From assembly GCF_018403185.1 (NCBI RefSeq), contig NZ_BOSE01000019.1, forward strand, positions 1 through 33,099: a DNA stretch of 33,099 nucleotides. Direction: 5' to 3'. The notes under the pieces were generated by a model. It was given only the letters and a program-made list of their open reading frames with translations. It did no database searches and was not told where the DNA came from. Positions 16,617 to 23,471 of the stretch are shown here, in pieces (the stretch's first letter is position 1; every line of letters begins with the position of its first letter). The position numbers and the translations under genes are program-made. Source of the stretch: Paenibacillus montaniterrae. Its GTDB lineage: Bacteria; Bacillota; Bacilli; Paenibacillales; Paenibacillaceae.

Positions 16617-18475
16617 GCGCGAAGCGCTTGGCCGCAGCGCGCACAATAGCTAGCATCGGGAGGCGATACAGTTCCACAGCCGTCACATAGCAATGAAGCC
16701 AAGCTGTTTGACGCTAGCTGAAGCTCTTGTAATTGCGAATGTTGCGAAGCAGCAGCATTGATAACCGGATTGAGCAGCTGCAGCGCTTTTACTTCATCTG
16801 ACATCCCTTTTCTAAGCAGCAGATAGAGCAACAGGATGCCTACTGCACCTATCATAATCATTCCTGTTAAGCGAGCAAGCCCTTCCAGCTCGTGATTATT
16901 CCATAGCGCATGCAGTACGATACTGCAAAGCATTAGACCAATCATAGATGCGAAATTGCGAATTCTTGGAGCTGAGCCTGGGCGGGCAGGCGCATCACTT
17001 CTGCTTTGTAGCCAAAACCATAAGCCGGCCGCCGCAATAGCCGTCCATGTTCCATGTCCAAATGGCGATAGCAGCGCACGCAGCCAAAGTACAGCGAGCA
17101 TATCTGCAGCCGTTCCCTGCTGAAGATAAGTAAAGCCATATAGTATACTCTCGATAGCCGCAAACCCCATTCCGACAGCAGCCCCAAATACGAGTGCATC
17201 CATTAAAAAACGTTGCTTGCGATTACGCAATAACACAACAACAACAAGCAGCTTGACGCATTCTTCTATTAAGCTGATTACAATAGGCTCTGCAAATGAA
17301 CCAAGCCTGCTTGCTGAGGAGCCTGCAAAGCCGCCAAAAAGCAGCCATCGCTCCAAAATTAAAGCCACTGGTGCAGCCGTTAAAGCAGAAACAACAAATA
17401 CGAGCGCCAGACGAGAGCCGCGATACCCAAGCAGCTGCGCCCCGCGCACAAAGGATACGTAAGCGACTGGTCCAGCCAATCCACCGATAAATAGAGCAGC
17501 AGCAATTAATACGGGATGCTTAAGCCATACGGAGAGTATGGTCAACAATATAAATAGCCCGCCAAGTACAAGGACGATAGTGATCCAATTATCGCCGAGC
17601 TTGTAGTTATTTCGTTTTTCGGCTTTAGCTGCATGCTGCTGCTTGGCTGGCTGTTTTGCTGGCTGTTCAGGCTTAAGCAGCGCTGCAAGCTCAGGGCGAC
17701 GGAGACAGATGAGCTCAATAAATTGTCTATGTACCTGCTCGTATTGCTGCAAAATATAATGGAATTCCTCTTTGCCGATTATTAACAGCTCACTGTCCTC
17801 TAATGCTGTAACCGTACCACTATAAGGACCATTCAGTAATAGATCGACTTCGCCAAAGCAATCGCCGCTGCCAAGTGTAATGATTTTGCGGCCGTTTCTT
17901 TCTACTTGAAAGCGACCGCTTGAAATCATATAGAGCTGGTTCGATATAGAGCCTTCAACGAGAACCTTTTCGCCAGAGGAAATAGAAGCTTTACGAGTTA
18001 CCTCTGCAAGGCCTCGCAATTCTGCATCGGGAATAGATGACCAGATGGTCGTTTTTCGCAGCAGGCCATGCAATAAGCGGATTCGTGAGGAGAATAGAAG
18101 ACTTTCATGAAACATAGGACTTGATTCGGAAAATCTGTTGAAATCAACGGATTTGAGACGCAGCGCTTCTAATTTGCCTTGTGCTTTAACATCGGCAGTA
18201 CGTTTTTCCTGCAGCAACAAAGAGATCTCACCTACGATTGCCCCGGGGCCAAGCACATCTAGCACAAGGGGGCGATCGGTTATACTTCGGGTCGATACTA
18301 CGGCTTGCCCCGAAACGATAAAGTAACAGCAATCTCCAATCTCGCCTTCATGAATTAGCACGTCATTATGCTCAAGCACAATATACTCCATTGCAGCGAC
18401 CACGGCCTCCAGCTCATGTCTCGGAACACCGTGCAGCAATGTATGGTTTTGAATCGCTTCAACAGAACTGCCCAT
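16607..18475 (-). CDS. two cNMP-binding domains fused to PrsW-type intramembrane protease and zinc ribbon
   Basis: The start at 18475 is chosen because GGAGAG lies six bases upstream; a frame extension to a TTG at 18529 would run through a perfect hairpin. The 622-residue protein has four parts. Residues 5-125 and about 140-255 are cyclic-nucleotide-binding domains. The first keeps the binding cassette (G-E-I-S then K-R-T-A-D); the second (G-E-V-D-L-L-L-N-G-P-Y-S-G-T) lacks the phosphate-binding Arg. A Lys/Gln/Ala linker leads to about eight membrane helices (about 300-560) with PrsW motifs: S-L-I-E-E-C-V-K, G-F-A-A-I-E-S, F-G-H-G-T-W and H-A-L-W-N, holding the Glu and His active-site residues. 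A C-terminal zinc ribbon (C-D-G-C ... C-A-R-C) ends it. PrsW in B. subtilis cleaves an anti-sigma factor; here proteolysis may be gated by a nucleotide signal. No anti-sigma gene is nearby. Confidence 0.85.
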   Translation of the reverse strand: MGSSVEAIQNHTLLHGVPRHELEAVVAAMEYIVLEHNDVLIHEGEIGDCCYFIVSGQAVVSTRSITDRPLVLDVLGPGAIVGEISLLLQEKRTADVKAQGKLEALRLKSVDFNRFSESSPMFHESLLFSSRIRLLHGLLRKTTIWSSIPDAELRGLAEVTRKASISSGEKVLVEGSISNQLYMISSGRFQVERNGRKIITLGSGDCFGEVDLLLNGPYSGTVTALEDSELLIIGKEEFHYILQQYEQVHRQFIELICLRRPELAALLKPEQPAKQPAKQQHAAKAEKRNNYKLGDNWITIVLVLGGLFILLTILSVWLKHPVLIAAALFIGGLAGPVAYVSFVRGAQLLGYRGSRLALVFVVSALTAAPVALILERWLLFGGFAGSSASRLGSFAEPIVISLIEECVKLLVVVVLLRNRKQRFLMDALVFGAAVGMGFAAIESILYGFTYLQQGTAADMLAVLWLRALLSPFGHGTWTAIAAAGLWFWLQSRSDAPARPGSAPRIRNFASMIGLMLCSIVLHALWNNHELEGLARLTGMIMIGAVGILLLYLLLRKGMSDEVKALQLLNPVINAAASQHSQLQELQLASNSLASLLCDGCGTVSPPDASYCARCGQALRAKK

Positions 18476-18494
18476 ATTCATCTCTCCATAGCAG

Positions 18495-18528
18495 AACGGA
18501 ACCTTCTCATTTGAGAAGATTCCGTTCA
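18495..18528 (-). promoter_or_regulatory. strong hairpin in the leader of the PrsW-fusion gene
   Basis: GAACGGAA.CTTCTCA pairs with the matching arm GAGAAG.TTCCGTTC around a three-base loop, with one mismatch. It lies between the stop of the coiled-coil gene (18569) and the PrsW ribosome binding site. No T-run follows on either strand, so it is not an obvious terminator. It could limit read-through, stabilise the mRNA or be an operator. Confidence 0.5.
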
Positions 18529-18568
18529 ATCATCTGATTTATTTATTATATCAGATAATATTAAATTG

Positions 18569-19183
18569 TTAACGCATATTTCCAATAATAGAGCTTCTAG
18601 AATCCTGCATTTTCTTAATGAAGTTTGTCATTACATCGAACGCTTCATTGCGTTTATTGGTAAGGCTTTGCAGACGAAGCATATCCATTTGCTGCGAATT
18701 GCTCGTCGCATCGATTTTACTGCGCAAGCTGCTAATTATGCTGTCGATTTCCTGCGAGCTGTAGCTGCTGTTTGTCTTTGTTACAAATCCGTGCTTCAAT
18801 AAGCTGTCGTTCGTGTCCTTATCCAGCGCAATGCTGGCAGATGATTGGTTCTTTGCCTGATACAGCTTGCCAATTAGCGTATTATACTCCGCAATCGTTT
18901 GGTTGCGTGCCGTTACATCATTAATCTGGCTTGATAATTGCTGATCCAGTAAGGAGGTGCGTTGCTGCTGAACCATCAGGAGAGCTGTCTCCAGATCCAG
19001 GCCCTGCAGCTGCATTGGAGTAAAGCCGCTGATTCCTCCCATATAGCCAATCGTATTATTAGTACCGCCACCGAATGCTTTCTTGACAGCTTTATAAGCT
19101 TCATCATTCATCATGACGCCAGCTCCTGCAATCATTCCAAACAACATCATGCCAACCATCGATAGTATAACTTTTTTGTTCAT
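18569..19183 (-). CDS. secreted or anchored coiled-coil protein, unknown function
   Basis: The 204-residue product starts at ATG 19183 with GGAGGG eight bases upstream. It has an N-terminal hydrophobic segment (residues 4-24, I-L-S-M-V-G-M-M-L-F-G-M-I-A-G-A-G-V) acting as signal or anchor, a glycine-rich patch (F-G-G-G-T near 37), and then mostly Gln/Ser/Asn-rich helices (about 58-110 and 140-195) suited to coiled coil. No cysteine and no catalytic motif is seen. I do not recognise the family. It lies 93 bases upstream of the cNMP-PrsW gene on the same strand, so cotranscription is plausible, and its single membrane segment makes it a candidate partner of that protease (inference only). Confidence 0.65.
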   Translation of the reverse strand: MNKKVILSMVGMMLFGMIAGAGVMMNDEAYKAVKKAFGGGTNNTIGYMGGISGFTPMQLQGLDLETALLMVQQQRTSLLDQQLSSQINDVTARNQTIAEYNTLIGKLYQAKNQSSASIALDKDTNDSLLKHGFVTKTNSSYSSQEIDSIISSLRSKIDATSNSQQMDMLRLQSLTNKRNEAFDVMTNFIKKMQDSRSSIIGNMR

Positions 19184-19291
19184 TACAATGACCCTCCGCG
19201 TTTCTATTGAGATGTTCTAGGTTTACTTTAGCTCTAAATTGAATTCGGGTCTGTAATGTCAATTACATATTTTGAAAAACGTCAGGCAACG

Positions 19292-20584
19292 TTAATGGCC
19301 TGCCTCCTCATAATCATTGGAAACCTTGAGCATGTCGAACAGCTTGAACAAAAGGCTGAGCGCAATGCCGACAATTGTAGCCAGCGACATGCCTTTCATT
19401 TGAAAGTCGCCGATTGTTAATGTAACGCCGCTCAAGCCGACAACAAGGATGACCGTAGTCAAGAACATATTAGACGGCTTGGAATAATCCACCTTCGATT
19501 CGATCAGCATGCGGAAGCCTGATGCGGCAATAACTCCGAACAGCAGCAGCGATACGCCGCCCATAACCGCCTCTGGAATATGGGCGATCAGCCAGGAGAA
19601 TTTGCCAAGGAATGATAGCAGAATTGCAATAACGGCAGCGATGCCAATTACAAAGGTAGAAAATACGCGTGTAATAGCAAGTACACCAATGTTTTCACCA
19701 TATGTAGTATTCGGTGTAGAGCCGACAAAGCCTGAAATGATTGTGGAAATCCCGTTGCCAAGCAGTGAGCGATGCAAGCCAGGATCTTGCGATAAATCTT
19801 TGCCGACAATATTGCTTGTTACGACGAGATGGCCGATATGCTCGGCAATAACGACAAGCGCCGCAGGAGCAATTGTTGCGATGGCTACCCAGTTGAACTC
19901 TGGTGTCGTGACCGTTGGCCAGCTGAAGAATGGAGCGTCACTTAATCCCTTGAAATCGTCCATTCTCATAATAATGGAAAGCACATAGCCGAAAATGATG
20001 CCGATCAGGATCGGGATGATACGAAGAAAACCACGGAATAGAACTGAGCCAAATACCGTCACAAGCAAAGTAGCTGTTGACAGAATGACGGTTTTAGGAT
20101 CCATTGTCCATGTAGGATCAGTCGGATCATCATTAATCCAGCCAGCCATACCTGCTGCTACTGGTACAAGCTCCAGTCCGATAATTGCAATAATGGCACC
20201 CATTGCTGCTGGTGGGAAGACGACATCGATCCATTTCGTGCCTGCCTTCGCAATAATGAGAGCAACAATCGTAAAGATAAGACCGACTACGATAAAGCCG
20301 CCAAGCGCCTCAGCATAGCCGCCACCCGCCTCCTTCGTAATGATTGCTGAAGCTGGTGCGATAAAAGCAAAGCTTGAACCAAGATAAGCAGGAATTTTGC
20401 CTTTACAGATAAAGATGTAAAGGATCGTACCGATGCCGTTCATTAAAAGACAGATGGCTGGATCAACCCCGAGAAGATTCGGGACAAGCACAGTTGAACC
20501 AAACATTGCAAATAAATGCTGCAATCCGAGCATCAATGACATCGGAAGCGCTGGCCTTTCGTTAACGCCAATTGTTTTGCGCAT
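19292..20584 (-). CDS. pyrP: uracil permease (NCS2 family)
   Basis: The 430-residue protein belongs to the NCS2 nucleobase:cation symporters and resembles UraA/PyrP. Q-H-L-F-A-M-F-G-S-T-V-L-V-P at about 22-35 and P-A-Y-L-G-S-S-F-A-F-I near 65 are family marks. G-S-T-P-N-T-T-Y-G-E-N-I-G-V near 290 is the half-helix signature that binds the base, with its Glu. About 14 hydrophobic segments cover the length. It should import uracil for salvage; xanthine carriers of this superfamily differ in the motif. GGAGC precedes the ATG. No pyr operon gene and no clear PyrR attenuator is seen upstream, so its control is unclear. Confidence 0.87.
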   Translation of the reverse strand: MRKTIGVNERPALPMSLMLGLQHLFAMFGSTVLVPNLLGVDPAICLLMNGIGTILYIFICKGKIPAYLGSSFAFIAPASAIITKEAGGGYAEALGGFIVVGLIFTIVALIIAKAGTKWIDVVFPPAAMGAIIAIIGLELVPVAAGMAGWINDDPTDPTWTMDPKTVILSTATLLVTVFGSVLFRGFLRIIPILIGIIFGYVLSIIMRMDDFKGLSDAPFFSWPTVTTPEFNWVAIATIAPAALVVIAEHIGHLVVTSNIVGKDLSQDPGLHRSLLGNGISTIISGFVGSTPNTTYGENIGVLAITRVFSTFVIGIAAVIAILLSFLGKFSWLIAHIPEAVMGGVSLLLFGVIAASGFRMLIESKVDYSKPSNMFLTTVILVVGLSGVTLTIGDFQMKGMSLATIVGIALSLLFKLFDMLKVSNDYEEAGH

Positions 20585-20619
20585 GATCGTTGCTCCTTTA
20601 TAATATAATATCCTTGTAG

Positions 20620-20648
20620 ATTCTACATTAGCAGTTATTATTCGACAA
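20620..20648 (-). promoter_or_regulatory. likely promoter of the uracil permease gene
   Basis: On the minus strand TTGTCG (20648-20643) and TAGAAT (20625-20620) are 17 bases apart. They lie about 35 bases before the start codon. Confidence 0.5.
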
Positions 20649-20757
20649 GAGCTTTTGTTACATATTGTTCTCCGAACATGAAAAAAAGATGAATACAGCT
20701 TTAATTTATATCATAGGTAGATGAAAGCAGCAGGACGAACGGGAAGTTCCGGGTTAT

Positions 20758-20787
20758 TTGCACCTGAATGCAGCATTCGTATACAAT
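20758..20787 (+). promoter_or_regulatory. likely promoter of the alarmone synthetase gene
   Basis: TTGCAC at 20758-20763 and TACAAT at 20782-20787 have an 18-base spacer, about 60 bases before the start codon. The region is divergent from the uracil permease promoter. Confidence 0.5.
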
Positions 20788-20846
20788 AAACATAACAAGC
20801 TTTTTCGTAGGCTATTGTAAAAGTAGGACAAGTGAGGAGAAAACAG

Positions 20847-21626
20847 ATGGAAAACTATCAGATGATTTCCAATCAAGTCGAGCAATTTAAACGGTTGCGT
20901 GAAGAAGTAACTCGCATCATGATGATGTACCAATTTGCCTTAAACGAGCTTGAAACTAAAATTGAAATATTGAAGGAAGAATTTCAATTGCTGCATGATT
21001 ACAGCCCAATTGAGCATACAAAATCTCGCGTGAAGTCCTTCGAAAGCATAATCGGCAAAATTCAGCGCAAGCAGCTGCCATTTTCGGTGAACAGCATTCG
21101 CAACGGAATTAAAGATATTGCCGGCATTCGCATCACATGTTCATTTATATCTGACATATATCGTATAAAGGAAATGCTGGAGCAGCATTTTGATGTAGAG
21201 ATTTATGAAGAAAAGGATTATATTAAAGATCCTAAGCCTAATGGCTATCGCAGCTTGCATTTAATTGCAGGTGTTCCGGTCGTCATGACAACAGGGCGCG
21301 AAATTGTTTGTGTTGAAATTCAAATTCGTACAATTGCTATGGACTTCTGGGCAAGCCTGGAGCATAAAATATTCTACAAGTATGACGAAGCGGTTCCTCC
21401 TCATTTAACGAAGGAGCTGAAGCAGGCGGCCGATGCAGCCAATTTGCTTGACCAGCAAATGGAACGGCTTCACAAAGAAATTTCGATTATTAAGGAGAAG
21501 CAACAGGATGTGGGCGACGAGTTTACAAAGCTGCTTTTGTCGCAGGTCGGCCAATCGCAGTTAAAGCTTCCGCCAATCATTGAGCAAGAGGTTGGGCAAA
21601 TTCTCCGAGACGAGAAGAAATCGTAA
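20847..21626 (+). CDS. small alarmone (p)ppGpp synthetase, RelQ/YjbM type
   Basis: The ATG at 20847 has GAGGAG seven bases upstream. The 259-residue protein is a stand-alone RelA/SpoT synthetase domain without hydrolase or regulatory domains, so it should transfer pyrophosphate from ATP to GDP/GTP. Seen in order: S-P-I-E-H-T-K-S-R-V-K-S near 58, I-G-K-I-Q-R-K near 72, I-K-D-I-A-G-I-R-I near 92 with the ATP-binding Arg, D-P-K-P-N-G-Y-R-S-L-H-L near 132, and V-E-I-Q-I-R-T-I-A-M-D-F-W-A-S-L-E-H-K near 160. The helix after it (L-L-D-Q-Q-M-E-R-L) is the usual tetramerisation region. It is about 45 residues longer than B. subtilis YjbM, with extra sequence at both ends. Confidence 0.9.
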   Translation: MENYQMISNQVEQFKRLREEVTRIMMMYQFALNELETKIEILKEEFQLLHDYSPIEHTKSRVKSFESIIGKIQRKQLPFSVNSIRNGIKDIAGIRITCSFISDIYRIKEMLEQHFDVEIYEEKDYIKDPKPNGYRSLHLIAGVPVVMTTGREIVCVEIQIRTIAMDFWASLEHKIFYKYDEAVPPHLTKELKQAADAANLLDQQMERLHKEISIIKEKQQDVGDEFTKLLLSQVGQSQLKLPPIIEQEVGQILRDEKKS

Positions 21627-21745
21627 GCAAAACATAATGAAATCGCACAATATCAGCAGCAAACATAGACAGATGCTAGAAAGTTTAGTAGGATAATAGG
21701 CATATCACATAGCATCGCATGTGCGAAACATAGGGGTTGATGTTG

Positions 21746-22123
21746 ATGTTACCACTTGGATCTAAAGTCGTGTTTGTAGAGGATCAGTTCGAGCAGAAGC
21801 TGCCGATCGGTGAGTATGGGTACATCATCGCGTATGATCGAAACGCGGATAATGTTTTTGATTATGTTGTACGTGTTCCTGCACTGAATCGTAATTTTGC
21901 TGTACCTGAGGAAGATATCGAGCTTGAGTCTGTCCTTCTGAAGCAAGAAGCAGAAAAGATAGAAAAAGAAGCATTGATAGATTATGCACTCGCAACACAC
22001 AACGAGAAATTATTCCATTATATTATGAACGGCGAAGCCGAGGATAATCATGAAGAAGCAGAAGCTGCTCCAATGACAGGCGAGGAGTTTATTCGTCAAA
22101 TTAATTTAAAAGCCTGGATCTAG
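21746..22123 (+). CDS. small conserved protein of unknown function
   Basis: Four start codons in a row (TTG, ATG, TTG, ATG) lie at 21737-21748. TAGGGG at 21731-21736 gives nine-base spacing to the ATG at 21746, so that one is used. The 125-residue product has a compact N-terminal part (G-S-K-V-V-F-V-E-D, L-P-I-G-E-Y-G-Y-I-I-A-Y-D, Y-V-V-R-V-P, F-A-V-P-E-E-D-I) resembling a small beta-barrel. A Lys/Glu-rich helix and an acidic tail follow. Codon use matches the neighbours, so I regard it as real. It ends immediately before the right repeat cluster, whose first palindromes may act as its terminator. Function unknown. Confidence 0.65.
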   Translation: MLPLGSKVVFVEDQFEQKLPIGEYGYIIAYDRNADNVFDYVVRVPALNRNFAVPEEDIELESVLLKQEAEKIEKEALIDYALATHNEKLFHYIMNGEAEDNHEEAEAAPMTGEEFIRQINLKAWI

Positions 22124-22138
22124 CAACAAAGCTGGCTT

Positions 22139-22640
22139 CAGCGCTCCGGAGCAAAGCGGTCCTCCAGTCGCTTTTTAAACCCTTATGCTTATATTTGGGA
22201 TTAGTTGTAGCATAAGGGTTTAAAGGCGACCCACATTCGTTTTTCGGACCGCTTTGCTCCTCCGCTGGAGTTTTCTTTTGTGGCATTCAGGCTTCGATGT
22301 TGAAAAAAGCTTTAAGTAGCTTCAGCGCTGCGGAGCAAAGCATCCTCCAGTCGCTTTTTAAATCGTAATGCTCTTATTTAATTTTTAAGGTTGCATTACG
22401 ATGTTAAAGGCGACCCACTACGTTTTTCGGATGCTTTGCTCCTCCGCTGGAGCTTTTTTTGGCTTTCAGGCTTCGATGTTGAAAAAAAGCTTTAAGTAGC
22501 TTCAGCGCTGCGGAGCAAAGCATCCTCCAGTCGCTTTTTAAATCGTAATGCTCTTATTTAATTTTTAAGGTTGCATTATGATGTTAAAGGCGACCCACTA
22601 CGTTTTTCGGATTGCTTTGCTCCTCCGCTGGAGTTTTTTT
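22139..22640 (+). repeat. three family B palindromic repeats
   Basis: Hairpins span 22148-22260, 22332-22442 and 22512-22623, the last two 180 bases apart. Copies two and three have GGAGCAAAGCATCC and inner ATCGTAATGC/GCATTACGAT arms; copy three has a base insertion in its right arm. Copy one has different sequence in both arms, GGAGCAAAGCGGTCC with GGACCGCTTTGCTCC and CCCTTATGCT with AGCATAAGGG, so pairing is kept. Each ends with a GCTGGAG plus T-run of up to eight, which resembles a very long terminator. Orientation is opposite to the copies at 11.6-11.9 kb. Confidence 0.88.
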
Positions 22641-23013
22641 TGGTTGGACCAAGAAGCTTGGACGCTAGTAGAAAATGAGAGCGCAGCGTAGGCACCAGCT
22701 ACGTGAGCACCTCCAATGTTTCCGGCGGAAACATACATCTGAAGCCTAAGCTTTCGCTAGCGTCCAAGATTCGCCGCCGACCATGCTACGAAGAAGCCGC
22801 ATCGTCATCAAAGCCTAGCTTTTTAAACTTCCTCTACCAATGAGGTTTAAAAAGCTGGGCTTTCAGGACCAAGAAGCTTGGACGCTAGTAGAAAATGAGG
22901 AGCGCAGCGTAGGCACCTGCTACGTGAGCACCGGAATTTTCGCTAGCGTCCAAGATTCGCCGTCGAATCCACTGCGAAGCGTCGCATCGTCATCAAAGCC
23001 CAGCTTTTTAAAC
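22641..23013 (-). repeat. two family A repeats in reverse orientation
   Basis: A copy at about 22643-22828 joins directly to the family B T-run (TTTTTTTTGG then TTGGACCAAGAAGC). It carries extra sequence around ATGTTTCCGGCGGAAACAT, itself a perfect small palindrome. A clean 169-base copy follows at 22845-23013, beginning GTTTAAAAAGCTGGGC and ending GCCCAGCTTTTTAAAC. Both read GGTCCTGAAAGCC-to-GATGACG in the reverse direction of the copies near argS. Confidence 0.88.
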
Positions 23014-23032
23014 TTCCTCTTAACCTCGAACA

Positions 23033-23062
23033 TTGCTATATTAGTCCCATGCAGGCTATAAT
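23033..23062 (+). promoter_or_regulatory. promoter of gatCAB
   Basis: TTGCTA at 23033-23038 and TATAAT at 23057-23062 are separated by 18 bases, 95 bases before gatC. The -35 lies just outside the end of the repeat cluster. Confidence 0.6.
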
Positions 23063-23156
23063 ATAAGGCGTGAATGTACATAAGATGATGCTGTATGCAT
23101 CATCAGCGGAATTCGTAATAGCGAAAGCCTAACGAAGGATTAAGGAGAGTAGTCGA

Positions 23157-23444
23157 ATGAGCATAACGTTGAAGGATGTTGAACATGTAGCCAATCTTGC
23201 ACGCTTGGAGCTTTCAGATGCTGAAAAAGCTCAGTTCACCGAGCAGCTCAATGCAATTTTGAAATATGCGGAAAAGCTGAATGAGCTTGATACGGATAAT
23301 GTCGAGCCAACCAGCCATGTGTTTGAGCTTGTAAATGTGATGCGTGATGATGTTCAGAAGGAGTCCTTGCCGATTGAGAAGGTACTGCTGAATGCGCCGG
23401 ATGAAGAAGACGACCAAATTAAAGTGCCAGCGGTCATTGAATAA
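23157..23444 (+). CDS. gatC: Asp/Glu-tRNA amidotransferase subunit C
   Basis: The 95-residue protein has the GatC start M-S-I-T-L-K-D-V-E-H-V-A-N-L-A-R-L-E-L. It also has the middle segment I-L-K-Y-A-E-K-L-N-E-L-D-T-D-N-V-E-P-T, which wraps around GatA in the known complexes. It stabilises the GatCAB amidotransferase, which converts Glu-tRNA(Gln) to Gln-tRNA(Gln), and Asp-tRNA(Asn) where needed. AAGGAGAG is about ten bases before the ATG. First gene of the operon, 27 bases before gatA. Confidence 0.95.
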   Translation: MSITLKDVEHVANLARLELSDAEKAQFTEQLNAILKYAEKLNELDTDNVEPTSHVFELVNVMRDDVQKESLPIEKVLLNAPDEEDDQIKVPAVIE

Positions 23445-23471
23445 GAGAGAAAGTGAAGGGAGGAACTTCTG

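Noticed and set aside
20585..20757. PyrR attenuator or purine riboswitch before the uracil permease
   Set aside because: No terminator/antiterminator pair or conserved binding loop could be found in the leader on the minus strand.
22840..23061. Open frame through the reversed family A repeat
   Set aside because: It is the repeat unit read in one frame, with the same translation appearing in other copies; not a gene.
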